NCBI GenBank assembly: GCA_947495295.1
Contig: CANLYJ010000003.1
Location: 1 to 64,000, forward strand
Length of the DNA stretch: 64,000 nucleotides
Reading direction: 5' to 3'
From: an uncultured Paracoccaceae bacterium
Lineage (GTDB): Bacteria; Pseudomonadota; Alphaproteobacteria; Rhodobacterales; Rhodobacteraceae
Positions 46,679 through 55,736 of the stretch are shown one piece after another. Every line of letters begins with the position of its first letter. Position 1 is the first letter of the stretch. The translations under genes and the position numbers were made by a program. The notes under the pieces were generated by a model. The model ran no database searches and was not told the DNA's origin. It saw only the letters and a list, made by a program, of their open reading frames with translations.

Positions 46679-47620
46679 CTACCGATATGGCACATCCGGC
46701 AGGATCGACAGCATCTCGAACATCAGATTTGCGCCCGTCAGGGCCGTGTTCCCCGATGGATCATAAGGCGGCGACACCTCAACCAGATCGCAGCCAACAA
46801 TATTCAACCCCCGCAACCCCCGGATCAATTCCATTGCCTGCGGCGTGGTCAGGCCACCGATTTCGGGCGTGCCCGTACCGGGGGCATAGGCCGGATCAAG
46901 GCTGTCGATATCATAAGTGATATAGCAAGGCTGATCACCGATTTTCGCTTTTATATCAGCGGCCAAAGGGGTCAGCGACTTATGCCAAAGCTCCGGCGCG
47001 AGGTATTGATTGAACCCCCAACCGGCAGCCTCGGTAAAATCATCCGCCGTATAGCCTGTACCCCGCAAACCGATCTGGAACACCTTGTTCGCAGTAATGA
47101 TGCCTTCCTCATATGCCCGGCGAAACACAGTGCCATGTGTCTCACGCTCGCCAAACATCTCGTCATTCACATCCGCATGGGCATCGATATGGACCAGTGC
47201 CAAGGGCCCATGTTTCGCCGCCACCGCACGCAGCACCGGCAAGGTCAGCGTATGATCCCCGCCCAGCGTCATCGGGATGAAATCATGCTTCAAATGTGCG
47301 GCATAAGTATCTGTAATAATACGGATACTGTCGCTCAATGAAAACGTATTGATCGGGACATCACCCAGATCAGCACATTGCAACGCATCAAACGGGGCAG
47401 CACCGGTTTGGATATTGTAAGGGCGGATCATCGCCGATTGTTCGCGCAGCTGTTTCGGCCCCATCCGGGTGCCCGACCGCCAGGAGGTTCCGATATCCAT
47501 CGGAATACCGATAAAGCCAACATCAAGGCCTTCCGCCGACGCAACCTCCGGCAAACGCATGAAACTTTGCGGGCCGGAAAACCGGGCCAGATCATTCCCG
47601 CTGATTGGCATATTCGGCAT
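46679..47620 (-). CDS. Ureohydrolase (agmatinase/guanidino-acid hydrolase), copy 2
   Basis: A 313-residue arginase-family enzyme. The dimanganese ligands lie in TLGGDHTLTLP, HIDAHADVND and YDIDSLDPAYAPGTG. It starts at ATG sharing one base with the stop of the other ureohydrolase (TGATG). It hydrolyses a guanidino compound to urea and an amine; agmatine and guanidinobutyrate are the common substrates, and I cannot tell which applies. Confidence 0.9.
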   Translation of the reverse strand: MPNMPISGNDLARFSGPQSFMRLPEVASAEGLDVGFIGIPMDIGTSWRSGTRMGPKQLREQSAMIRPYNIQTGAAPFDALQCADLGDVPINTFSLSDSIRIITDTYAAHLKHDFIPMTLGGDHTLTLPVLRAVAAKHGPLALVHIDAHADVNDEMFGERETHGTVFRRAYEEGIITANKVFQIGLRGTGYTADDFTEAAGWGFNQYLAPELWHKSLTPLAADIKAKIGDQPCYITYDIDSLDPAYAPGTGTPEIGGLTTPQAMELIRGLRGLNIVGCDLVEVSPPYDPSGNTALTGANLMFEMLSILPDVPYR

Positions 47621-48588
47621 CACGTCTTCCTCTTGTTCCACAGCGCAAGGCAGCAAAGCTCCATCGCCACATGTGCGCCGGCAATCGCCGTGGCTCCGGT
47701 TGTATCATAAGGCGGCGACACCTCGACCACATCACCGCCCACCATATTGATTCCGGCCAGATCACGCAGCATCGCCGCCGCTTGCCACGACGCCAGCCCA
47801 CCCCAAACAGGCGTGCCGGTTCCGGGGGCAAAGGCCGGGTCCAGCGCATCAATGTCAAAGGTCACATAGGTCGGATGATCGCCCACCCGGTCCTTAATCT
47901 GCGCGGCCACCCAAACGGACCCCTTTTCATGGCAGGTCCGGGCATCGATATAGGGCATGCCCAGATAATCCTCGCATTCGGTACGAATACCGATCTGAAC
48001 CGACCGTGTCACATCAACAATGCCCAGCTTCACCGCCTTATACATCATCGTGCCATGATCGATCCGGGCCATGTCCTGATCTGGCCACAGGTCCGAATGG
48101 GCATCAAACTGCACCACCGACAAGGGGCCATATTTCTCGGCATAAGCACGCAGGATCGGCAAGGTGATGAAATGATCACCGCCAAGGGTGATCGTCCCGC
48201 AACCCTGCGCCAACATCCCGGCAATATGCGCCTGCAACAGCCCCGGCACGCCCGGCACATCAGCGTAATCAAACGGCATATCGCCATAATCGGCGATAGC
48301 AAATTCACCCAGCGGATCAAACCCATCCCAGCCATATGGCGGATCAAAGGTCTGCAATGTCGATGCCTCGCGGATGGCACGCGGACCAAACCGGGTGCCC
48401 GGCCTATGGGTCACCGCCTGATCAAACGGCACGCCAGTTACCGCCAAATCAAAGCCGGTCAAGTCCTTGGTATAGGTGCGGCGCATGAATGATGTCGCCC
48501 CGCCAAAGGCGTTTTCATATGACAAGCCGCGCCGATCCTGCCGGGTAAACGCGGTATCAACAACTTCGCGCGCTTTATCCAATGTCAT
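47620..48588 (-). CDS. Ureohydrolase (agmatinase-like), copy 1
   Basis: A 322-residue arginase-family protein. Metal ligands lie in TLGGDHFITLP (His139), QFDAHSDLWPD (Asp162, His164, Asp166) and FDIDALDPAFAPGTG. The two tandem ureohydrolases are clearly diverged in the regions lining the substrate pocket, for example FDQAVTHRPGTRFGPRAIRE here against MDIGTSWRSGTRMGPKQLRE in copy 2. That suggests different guanidino substrates and not a recent duplication. Co-transcribed with copy 2 and probably with the M20 amidohydrolase upstream. Confidence 0.9.
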   Translation of the reverse strand: MTLDKAREVVDTAFTRQDRRGLSYENAFGGATSFMRRTYTKDLTGFDLAVTGVPFDQAVTHRPGTRFGPRAIREASTLQTFDPPYGWDGFDPLGEFAIADYGDMPFDYADVPGVPGLLQAHIAGMLAQGCGTITLGGDHFITLPILRAYAEKYGPLSVVQFDAHSDLWPDQDMARIDHGTMMYKAVKLGIVDVTRSVQIGIRTECEDYLGMPYIDARTCHEKGSVWVAAQIKDRVGDHPTYVTFDIDALDPAFAPGTGTPVWGGLASWQAAAMLRDLAGINMVGGDVVEVSPPYDTTGATAIAGAHVAMELCCLALWNKRKT

Positions 48589-48623
48589 AATCGACCCTCA
48601 TCATTTTGCCCAAAATACTCCCG

Positions 48624-48645
48624 CCGGAGGCATCTAAATCTCCGG
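48624..48645 (-). terminator. Hairpin between the M20 amidohydrolase and the ureohydrolase
   Basis: CCGGAG (48624-48629) pairs with CTCCGG (48640-48645) over a 10-base loop in the 65-bp gap. It is followed on the leftward strand by GCGGGAGTATTTTGGGC, a motif frequent downstream of genes in this family of bacteria. Acts as terminator or attenuating structure. Confidence 0.4.
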
Positions 48646-48653
48646 AAATCTGA

Positions 48654-49811
48654 TCACGCCACTGGTAAAGCCCGTTCGACCAAACGCGCAAAGAACGACG
48701 CGCCCGCAGGGGCCGCCTCGTCATCAAAATCAAATCCGGGATGATGCAGGCCCGCCGTATTGCCATTGCCCACAAAAAGATAAGACCCGGGGCGCTTTTC
48801 CAGCATATAGGCGAAATCCTCTGCACCCATCTCACGCCCCGCATCATCGGTGACGTCAGCTGAAATCTCGCGGGCCACGTCGGCGGCAAAGGCGGTGCGA
48901 TCAGCATCATTCACCGTTGCGGGATACCCCACCTCGTAACGCAATTCTGCCTCCACACCATATGCGGCGGAATGCCCCTCCACGATCTGCTCCAACCGGG
49001 CCATGACCATGCCCTGCACTTCGCGCTTGAAGGTGCGGACCGTGCCATTCACATAGGCCGTGTCAGGCACAATATTGTCGGCCGTGCCGGTATGGATCTG
49101 GGTCACAGAGACCACCAGATCATCCTGCGCATAATGGTTGCGGCTGACGATGGTCTGGATCGCATTTACCATCCCCACGGCAGCCACAATCGGGTCCGCG
49201 GTTTCATGCGGCATGGCACCGTGGCCACCGCGCCCGGTGATATCAATATGAAACGTATCGACCGCCGCCATGATTGGGCCGGGCGTGGTGTAAAACGACC
49301 CGACAGGCACACCGGGCGCATTATGCAGCGCATACACCTCGGCAATCTCGAAACGGTCCAGCACGCCCTCCTTGACCATCACCTCAGCCCCGCCACCGCC
49401 CTCTTCGGCGGGTTGAAAAATCAATGCGACGCGGCCCGCAAAATTCCGGGTCTCGGCCAAGTATTTGGCCGCACCCAACAGCATCGTCGTGTGGCCGTCA
49501 TGGCCACAGGCATGCATGCGGCCCGGAATGGTCGAGGCATGTTCAACACCCGTCTGCTCCATAATCGGCAACGCATCCATATCCGCACGCAAACCAATCG
49601 TGGGGCCTGCACCCCTGCCCTCGATGATGGCAATGACACCTGTGGTCGCGATCCCCTCGTGAATCTCATCGACGCCAAAGGCGCGCAACTGTTCGACCAC
49701 AAATGCCGCCGTTTGATGGCATTCAAACTGCAACTCAGGATGCGCATGCAAATGGCGACGCCAGGCGGTCATCTCCTCGGCAAAATCGGCAATACGGTTG
49801 ATGACAGGCAT
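48654..49811 (-). CDS. M20-family amidohydrolase (hippurate hydrolase/aminoacylase-like)
   Basis: A 385-residue M20D metallo-amidohydrolase. Zinc-site segments are RRHLHAHPELQFECHQTA, RADMDALPIMEQTG, HACGHDGHTTMLLGAA and FQPAEEGGGGAEVM. Such enzymes release amino acids from N-acyl conjugates. The start MPVINRIADF has AGGAG at correct spacing; 15 upstream codons are open but not family-like. It lies just before the two ureohydrolases. Confidence 0.92.
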   Translation of the reverse strand: MPVINRIADFAEEMTAWRRHLHAHPELQFECHQTAAFVVEQLRAFGVDEIHEGIATTGVIAIIEGRGAGPTIGLRADMDALPIMEQTGVEHASTIPGRMHACGHDGHTTMLLGAAKYLAETRNFAGRVALIFQPAEEGGGGAEVMVKEGVLDRFEIAEVYALHNAPGVPVGSFYTTPGPIMAAVDTFHIDITGRGGHGAMPHETADPIVAAVGMVNAIQTIVSRNHYAQDDLVVSVTQIHTGTADNIVPDTAYVNGTVRTFKREVQGMVMARLEQIVEGHSAAYGVEAELRYEVGYPATVNDADRTAFAADVAREISADVTDDAGREMGAEDFAYMLEKRPGSYLFVGNGNTAGLHHPGFDFDDEAAPAGASFFARLVERALPVA

Positions 49812-49961
49812 CGGGGCGCTCCTGGGACAAATGATAACAGCGCCACTTGACCGCAACTTGCGAAATTACGCAATGGGCCAAGCAACTTGCCTCAACAATT
49901 CCCCAACCCTTGGCCCCGCCTGCCGGTTTCGCTAGCGTGCGCAAAACCAAGGCGAGGCACC

Positions 49962-50780
49962 ATGAACGACGATCCCCTGATCCACGACCCAAATGGCGGC
50001 ATGCCGCGCTTGCTGGAAATCATGCGGCGGCTGCGCGATCCTGATACCGGCTGCCCATGGGATATCGAACAGGATTTCAACTCTATCGCCCCCTACACAA
50101 TCGAAGAGGCATATGAAGTGGCCGACGCCATCGCCCGCAGTGACTGGGGCGAGCTTGAGGGGGAACTGGGCGATCTGTTGTTACAGACGGTCTATCACAC
50201 CCAAATGGGGTCGGAAGCCGGACATTTCACCTTTGACAGCGTGGTCAAGGCCATCGCGGATAAGATGGTCGCGCGTCACCCGCATGTCTTTGGCGACGAA
50301 TCGCGCAATAAATCCGCCGAACAACAAACCGCCGACTGGGAAAAGATCAAAGCGGCCGAACGGGCGGGCAAGGCGCAGACCCGGGCACTTGATGGGGTAG
50401 CTGCCGGCCTCCCTGCCCTGACACGGGCGGTCAAATTGCAAAAACGGGCAGCGCGGGTTGGTTTTGACTGGCCGGACACCAGCAACGTGATCGACAAGAT
50501 CGTCGAAGAAGCGGGCGAACTGGTCGAAGCGCGCGACACCATGACCCAGACAGAGGTTGAGGAGGAATTCGGCGATCTGCTTTTTGTGGTGGCCAACCTC
50601 GCCCGGCATCTGGACATCGATCCCGAAGCGGCATTGCGCGGCACCAACGCGAAATTCACCCGCCGATTCAACGCGGTCGAAGACGCGCTCGCCGCCAAGG
50701 GTAAAACACCCGCTGACAGCGATTTGGCTGAGATGGACGGGCTGTGGGATCAGGTGAAAGCTGCTGAAAAAGCAACCTAG
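49962..50780 (+). CDS. mazG: Nucleoside triphosphate pyrophosphohydrolase MazG
   Basis: A 272-residue enzyme with two MazG domains. The first contains DPDTGCPWDIEQDFNSIAPY and EEAYEVADAI, the second KIVEEAGELVEA with VEEEFGDLLFVVANLARHL. The metal-binding EExxE/ExxD patterns are present. It cleaves (d)NTPs to NMP and pyrophosphate, removing aberrant nucleotides. The start MNDDPLIHD follows GGCGAGG; the 25 upstream codons are not family-like. Divergent from the M20 gene. Confidence 0.94.
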   Translation: MNDDPLIHDPNGGMPRLLEIMRRLRDPDTGCPWDIEQDFNSIAPYTIEEAYEVADAIARSDWGELEGELGDLLLQTVYHTQMGSEAGHFTFDSVVKAIADKMVARHPHVFGDESRNKSAEQQTADWEKIKAAERAGKAQTRALDGVAAGLPALTRAVKLQKRAARVGFDWPDTSNVIDKIVEEAGELVEARDTMTQTEVEEEFGDLLFVVANLARHLDIDPEAALRGTNAKFTRRFNAVEDALAAKGKTPADSDLAEMDGLWDQVKAAEKAT

Positions 50781-50895
50781 TCAGCCCGCGTACAGGGTTA
50801 CCGAATTGTCGCTATGCCTTTGCTTACCAAAAGCACAAATTGATCTTTGTCCGTTTTTGCGAAACAATCTCCCCACCACAATTATGGGGAATATC

Positions 50896-51945
50896 ATGTC
50901 ATCATTTCTAAAAAGCATAATCGCAACATCACTTGTCCTTGGCATCTGGACACCGTCAACGACCATGGCGCAAGACGCCTGCCAGACCATTACACCCGTC
51001 AATGACCCTCGCGACCCTGACGATCCCGAAGGCGAAGGGCCGGTCATTATCGGTGAACCGACAGAACTGGCCGATGGGGCCAATAACTGTTTTCTGGGCG
51101 GGCGCGCAGCGGCGATCCTGTCCAACCAGCCCGATCTGCAAAACCGGCGCAGCGCGCAAAGCTATGGCATCTATGCCAGTCAGGCGGGCGGTGTTGCGGA
51201 TACCGAAGGTTTCTCTGGCCCGCTTTGGGTGACATTATCTGCACGGCAGTCTGAACTGGACGGGGCCGAACTGGACCAAGGGATCGCCACGGTTGGCGGC
51301 GATCTTTATTTCACGGATACCAGCATTTTTGGGGTCATGCTGCAAAGTGACTTTGCTTATCAGGACGGGCCCAGCGGCACCAGCTTTGACGCAACGGGCT
51401 TCATGGCCGGGGCCTATGCGATCTATATCAGCGGCGACCTGGCCTTTGACGCCAGGCTTCTGGGTGGGAAATCATCAACAGATGTCAGCGGTAGCGGTGA
51501 CCGGGTCGATGATGTCGACAGCACACGCTGGCTGGCCGCAGCGCAGGTGTCCAAACAAACACAATTGGATAACGGGCATCTGATCATCCCACATGCGTCG
51601 GTCGGCTGGTTCGAGGACAAGATGGACGCCTACACGCTCAACGCCGTCCCGGTCGAGGAAAAGACGATCCGTTACGGGCAGGCAGATCTGGGCGGGACAT
51701 GGCTGATCCCGATCACCATGGGCAACTCTGACGGAAACGTCATCCTCGGGGCCAGCGCGATCATCGGATTTGGCGACGCGGCGGGCGAGGAAGTACCAGA
51801 TGACCTGCGCGGTCGGCTTGATCTGGGGGTCGAACTGTTCCGGGGCGATGCATGGTCGGTTTCGGCGATGGTGTTCAGCGACGGGATTGGGCAGGATAAT
51901 TTCGAATCCTATGGCGCCGACCTGGGTGTAACGCTCTGGTTCTAA
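50896..51945 (+). CDS. Outer-membrane beta-barrel protein (autotransporter-type barrel)
   Basis: A 349-residue exported protein. The signal peptide ends near STTMAQDA, a short linker contains a PRDPDDPEGEGP segment, and alternating amphipathic strands continue to a terminal phenylalanine (GADLGVTLWF), the usual barrel end. GGGGA precedes the chosen ATG and sits in a small hairpin (CCCCA 50871-50875 with TGGGG 50885-50889). The barrel resembles autotransporter translocators but no passenger is present. A strong terminator follows. No precise role is known. Confidence 0.75.
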   Translation: MSSFLKSIIATSLVLGIWTPSTTMAQDACQTITPVNDPRDPDDPEGEGPVIIGEPTELADGANNCFLGGRAAAILSNQPDLQNRRSAQSYGIYASQAGGVADTEGFSGPLWVTLSARQSELDGAELDQGIATVGGDLYFTDTSIFGVMLQSDFAYQDGPSGTSFDATGFMAGAYAIYISGDLAFDARLLGGKSSTDVSGSGDRVDDVDSTRWLAAAQVSKQTQLDNGHLIIPHASVGWFEDKMDAYTLNAVPVEEKTIRYGQADLGGTWLIPITMGNSDGNVILGASAIIGFGDAAGEEVPDDLRGRLDLGVELFRGDAWSVSAMVFSDGIGQDNFESYGADLGVTLWF

Positions 51946-51963
51946 AGACGAAAACATAGCGAA

Positions 51964-51993
51964 CCGCCTGATCAGATCATAACGATCAGGCGG
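51964..51993 (+). terminator. Strong hairpin terminator after the beta-barrel gene
   Basis: CCGCCTGATC (51964-51973) pairs perfectly with GATCAGGCGG (51984-51993) over a 10-base loop, 18 bp after the stop codon. Only a short pyrimidine run (CTTGCCTT) follows, so it may need help from Rho. Confidence 0.75.
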
Positions 51994-52131
51994 CTTGCCT
52001 TGGCCTATAACCACCCACTTACGAAAAAAAAATCGAACTGGCCGGGAATAGAACGAAACCCCGGTGCGTATTCCCTCTGAAATCCCCGGCCATGGTGGCC
52101 GCAAGGGCATTTTCAACAGAGGAAATACAAA

Positions 52132-53112
52132 ATGATCACTTTTTCAAAAAGCATTCTTCTCAGCGGCCTGATTTGCGGGCTTGGTGCATGCAGCTATGGC
52201 GGCGGCGGTGGGAATGGCGGCGCAGACGACCCTGTCGCGGCGGGCGATGTTGCCCCGCAAAACCCATTCACTTCCGGCACCGAAAGCACCGATCAGGGCG
52301 GAAACGGGTTGGGATTTGCTGCCGCACATTCCGCTCTCACCGATACAAATGGCCAAACGCTCAGCGTGCGCATGGTCCGCCACATCACCGATGCGCAAAC
52401 GGGTGAGGTTCGGCTCGAAGTGACCACCGAAACCATCAACATGGAGGACATCGACGACGAAACACTCACCGCCACGATCGGCGGCGAGACCGTGGCGTTC
52501 GTGGATGGCAATGGTGAACGGCTGGACGGATCAGAACTCAGTGTCGATAACTTCTTCGAAGGCGACTTCTCGACGGTCCGGTCACTCTTTGGATATCCTG
52601 ACGAAGGCGAGCAGACAGAAGCTGTCTTCGTCGTCGGGCTCGAAACCAACCCAGAGGTGATCCAGGCACTCACCGGTCAGGTGACCTATAGCGGAGGCAT
52701 CTCGGGGTTTGGCACAGAGGTGACAAATGGCGGTGAATCCTTTGTGTCCGAGGCTTTCTTTGAAGGTGATGTTGAAATCATCGCCGATTTCGCCAGCGAA
52801 CAGATTTCAGGCACAACCAACGTCACACTCGACGAATCCGGGCTGGACTTTGAATTCGACGTCGTTGATGCGCAGATCATCGGCAACGGCTTCGGCACGG
52901 AACTGGAACTGGTCTCTTGCAGCGACGGGCTGACCTGTACCTCCAACTCCAACATCGGCGGGGCCTTCCACGGACCCAATGGTGAAGAACTGGCTGGGAT
53001 TGCAGGGCTGGACCTGTCGACAACCGATGCTGACGGCAACACGCTCGATTATATCGGGTCCGGCGGGTTCATCGCGAATGAGGGCGGTACAATCGGCGGC
53101 GGGGCTGATTGA
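52132..53112 (+). CDS. TbpB-like surface lipoprotein (transferrin-binding-protein-like beta-barrel domain)
   Basis: A 326-residue lipoprotein. The signal peptide and lipobox are LLSGLICGLGACSYGG with a glycine-rich anchor (GGGGGNGGADD) behind the cysteine. The acidic, Gly/Thr-rich strands end with GGAFHGPNGEELAGIAGLD, a form of the handle/barrel motif of transferrin-binding protein B-like and Slam-type surface lipoproteins. It has two cysteines near SCSDGLTCTS that could form a disulfide. GAGGA lies before the ATG. It is separated from the upstream barrel gene by a terminator but is read in the same direction. Ligand unknown. Confidence 0.75.
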   Translation: MITFSKSILLSGLICGLGACSYGGGGGNGGADDPVAAGDVAPQNPFTSGTESTDQGGNGLGFAAAHSALTDTNGQTLSVRMVRHITDAQTGEVRLEVTTETINMEDIDDETLTATIGGETVAFVDGNGERLDGSELSVDNFFEGDFSTVRSLFGYPDEGEQTEAVFVVGLETNPEVIQALTGQVTYSGGISGFGTEVTNGGESFVSEAFFEGDVEIIADFASEQISGTTNVTLDESGLDFEFDVVDAQIIGNGFGTELELVSCSDGLTCTSNSNIGGAFHGPNGEELAGIAGLDLSTTDADGNTLDYIGSGGFIANEGGTIGGGAD

Positions 53113-53177
53113 TACTGCCCCCCTTCCCATTTGTGCCTGCCTGATACAGGCTGCGCGCAAATGGGATCGGAGCAGTC

Positions 53178-53906
53178 ATGGACATCACACAAACCAAAGC
53201 AATCGTCACCGGCGGCGCCTCAGGTCTTGGCGCCGCCGCAGCAAAGGGACTGATCGATGCCGGTGCGCTGGTCACGATCTTTGATCAGAACCCCAAGGGG
53301 GCGACATATGCCGAAGATATCGGCGCTTACTTCGCCCAGGTTGATGTGACCGACGAAGACAGCGTCACCAGGGGCCTCGACAACGCCATCGACGCAATGG
53401 GCGGGCTAAATACAGCGATCAACTGCGCAGGCATCGCCACAGCCGAAAAGACGCTGGGGCGCGACGGGCCGCATACTCAAGCCAGCTTCAACCGGACCAT
53501 CAACATCAATCTCAACGGCACATTCAACGTGGCCCGGCTTGCAGCAGCCCGGATGGCCACAGGCAGCGTGATCATCAACACCGCCTCAGTCGCGGCGTTC
53601 GACGGCCAAAAGGGTCAGACAGCCTATGCTGCCTCCAAGGCCGGGATTGCGGGCCTGTCACTCCCCATGGCACGCGATCTCGCCCGCAACGGCATCCGGG
53701 TCATGGCCATTGCACCGGGCATCTTTCGGACACCAATGTTGGAAAGCCTGGGGCAAGAGGTCATGGACGGCCTCGCCGCCGACGTCATCTACCCTGCCCG
53801 GCTTGGCGAACCATCCGAATTCGCAGCGCTGGCACGGTTCATCGTCGAATGCGACTACCTGAACGGCACAACCATCCGGCTGGATGGCGCGTTGCGCATG
53901 CCATGA
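53178..53906 (+). CDS. Short-chain dehydrogenase (3-hydroxyacyl-CoA dehydrogenase type II-like)
   Basis: A 242-residue SDR. The cofactor motif is VTGGASGLGAAAAKGL (TGxxxGxG). The active site has NTASVAAFDGQKGQTAYAAS followed by K, with Ser, Tyr and Lys in place. APGIFRTPMLESL is typical of the HSD17B10/2-methyl-3-hydroxybutyryl-CoA dehydrogenase branch. GGAG lies 6 nt before the ATG. Likely oxidises a 3-hydroxyacyl-CoA with NAD+. Confidence 0.88.
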   Translation: MDITQTKAIVTGGASGLGAAAAKGLIDAGALVTIFDQNPKGATYAEDIGAYFAQVDVTDEDSVTRGLDNAIDAMGGLNTAINCAGIATAEKTLGRDGPHTQASFNRTININLNGTFNVARLAAARMATGSVIINTASVAAFDGQKGQTAYAASKAGIAGLSLPMARDLARNGIRVMAIAPGIFRTPMLESLGQEVMDGLAADVIYPARLGEPSEFAALARFIVECDYLNGTTIRLDGALRMP

Positions 53907-53928
53907 CCCCATGACGAAGGACCCAGAT

Positions 53929-54351
53929 ATGCATCCTTTCCACCTCGCCTTCCCTGTCACCGACCTCGACGAGACGCGGCGCTTCTACATCGGCAAGCTC
54001 GGCTGCGAACCGGGGCGTGAAAGCGCTGGCAAATGGCTGGATTTCAGCCTGTTTGGGCACCAGATGTCCGCCCATCTGCATCAACCGTCAGACAATGCGG
54101 TCACGGCATCCGGGGCGGTCGATGGTGATACCGTGCCCATCCCGCATTTCGGGGTCGTTCTGGATACGGCCACTTTCGATGATCTGGCGGCACGGCTCAG
54201 CGCCGATGACAGCACCGACTGGATCATGCGCCCCAAACACCGAATGCGCGGCGAACCGGGCGAACAGGCTACCATGTTCGTGCGCGACCCGTCCGGCAAC
54301 GCCATCGAATTCAAAGCCTTCGCCGACCGGGCAGCGCTGTTCGCCAGCTAG
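53929..54351 (+). CDS. VOC-family protein (glyoxalase/dioxygenase fold)
   Basis: A 140-residue protein made of two beta-alpha-beta-beta-beta modules. HLAFPVTDLDETRRFYIGKL opens the fold, HFGVVLDTATFDDLAARL opens the second module, and FVRDPSGNAIEFKAF carries the usual late glutamate metal ligand. AAGGA at 7 nt favours the ATG at 53929 over earlier in-frame ATGs. The 3' end overlaps the convergent gluconolactonase-like gene by 4 bp. Substrate unknown. Confidence 0.83.
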   Translation: MHPFHLAFPVTDLDETRRFYIGKLGCEPGRESAGKWLDFSLFGHQMSAHLHQPSDNAVTASGAVDGDTVPIPHFGVVLDTATFDDLAARLSADDSTDWIMRPKHRMRGEPGEQATMFVRDPSGNAIEFKAFADRAALFAS

Positions 54352-55247
54352 GGCGTCTGCAACCCGTTTGTGACCAGTGTCACGCGATAAAGGCTGGTCG
54401 TGGCCGTGATGTAAAGCTCATGCTTGGCCCGCCCGCCGAAACAGACATTCGACACCAGTTCCGGCACAAGGATCTTACCCAGCAGCTTGCCCTCGGGCGA
54501 AATGCAATGCACGCCATCCGCCGCCGACGACCAGACATTGCCATCCACATCCACGCGAAAACCATCTGAAACACCGGGAGCGATCTTGTGAAAATGCGCG
54601 CCCTCGCCGACGCTATTGTCGTCGGCCACCGGATAGACCCGCATATGTTGCGGATCATCCTCAAACATGCGGCCCGTATCCGCGACATATAACTGGCTCT
54701 CATCCGCCGAAAACGCCAGCCCGTTCGGGCAATTCATATCGGTCACCATCGGGGTCAGGCTGTCATCCCTGGGGTCAAAGCAATAGACAACACAAGGGTT
54801 TTCCTGTTCAGCCTTGAACCCCTCATAATTCGTCATGATGCCGTAATGCGGATCAGAAAACCAAATTGTGCCATCTGATTTGACCACAACATCATTAGGC
54901 GAATTCAATGGTTTACCGTCAAACTGATCCGCAATAACGGTGATATGCCCGTCCAGCTCCGTCCGCGTCACGCGCCGTGTGCCATGTTCGCAAGTGATCA
55001 ACCGGCCCTCACGATCACGGGTCTGGCCATTGGCAAAATGCGACGGCGCGCGATAGGTCGACACGCCGGTATCTGGCGACCAGCGCATAATCCTGTTGTT
55101 GGGGATGTCCGAGAAAAGCAGACAATTGGCATCGCCAAACCAAACCGGCCCTTCGACCCAGTCAAACCCGGTGGCCAGTTGCTTGACCGGCGCATTGCCA
55201 AGAACGTAGCGTCCAAATACCGGGTCAATGATTTCGAAAAATGACAT
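54348..55247 (-). CDS. SMP-30/gluconolactonase-family lactonase
   Basis: A 299-residue beta-propeller hydrolase. Metal-site segments are WVEGPVWFGD (Glu), NSPNDVVVKSDGTIWFSDP (Asn, Asp) and NCPNGLAFSADESQLYVADT. Family members open sugar lactones such as gluconolactone. GGGAGG lies 8 nt before the start. It is divergent from the HbpS-like gene, and a degenerate LacI-type operator lies 27 bp upstream of its start, linking it to the neighbouring sugar-acid genes. Confidence 0.9.
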   Translation of the reverse strand: MSFFEIIDPVFGRYVLGNAPVKQLATGFDWVEGPVWFGDANCLLFSDIPNNRIMRWSPDTGVSTYRAPSHFANGQTRDREGRLITCEHGTRRVTRTELDGHITVIADQFDGKPLNSPNDVVVKSDGTIWFSDPHYGIMTNYEGFKAEQENPCVVYCFDPRDDSLTPMVTDMNCPNGLAFSADESQLYVADTGRMFEDDPQHMRVYPVADDNSVGEGAHFHKIAPGVSDGFRVDVDGNVWSSAADGVHCISPEGKLLGKILVPELVSNVCFGGRAKHELYITATTSLYRVTLVTNGLQTP

Positions 55248-55273
55248 CTGGTTGGCCTCCCGCCCTATACAAA

Positions 55274-55289
55274 ATGTTATCGTTAACTA
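55274..55289. promoter_or_regulatory. LacI/GntR-type operator, degenerate copy
   Basis: ATGTTATCGTTAACTA matches the perfect palindrome ATGTTATCGATAACAT at 13 of 16 positions. It lies between the divergent gluconolactonase-like and HbpS-like genes. Confidence 0.55.
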
Positions 55290-55319
55290 TTCTACGCGTC
55301 AAACCGAAAGGATGGCGAC

Positions 55320-55736
55320 ATGCAAGCAACCCAGGATACCAGGACGCTGACCCATGCGGGCGCGATGCAGATGCTGGCGGCAGCCGTCGCAAAGGCCGAT
55401 GATCTGGGCCAACCGCAATGCATCGTCATTGTGGATGCAAGTGGCGCATTGATTGCAGAGCTTCGCATGACCGGCGCGAAATTCCTCAGCCGCAAATCGG
55501 CCCGGGCCAAGGCGCTGACAGCGGCCTCTATCGGTGCGCCGTCAGCACAAATCCCCGAAGCCGTGCGCCCTGCCATCGCTGCAGCAACCGGTGGCGCTGT
55601 GACCGGCCTGCCCGGCGGGCTGCCAATTATCGTTGCCGGCCATCTGCTTGGCGGGATCGGCGTGGGATCAGGCACAGGACACCAGGATATCGCCGTGGCC
55701 GAGGCGGCGCTCAATGCCATCGGGGCGCAGGGATGA
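55320..55736 (+). CDS. GlcG/HbpS-family protein
   Basis: A 138-residue protein of the GlcG/HbpS (haem-degrading DUF336) fold. QCIVIVDASGALIAELRMTG and the late GGLPIIVAGHLLGGIGVGSG are family markers. HbpS binds haem, while GlcG-type members occur next to glycolate and sugar-acid genes with unclear function. AAAGGA precedes the ATG. It overlaps the next gene by 4 nt (ATGA) and has a LacI-type operator upstream. Confidence 0.85.
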   Translation: MQATQDTRTLTHAGAMQMLAAAVAKADDLGQPQCIVIVDASGALIAELRMTGAKFLSRKSARAKALTAASIGAPSAQIPEAVRPAIAAATGGAVTGLPGGLPIIVAGHLLGGIGVGSGTGHQDIAVAEAALNAIGAQG

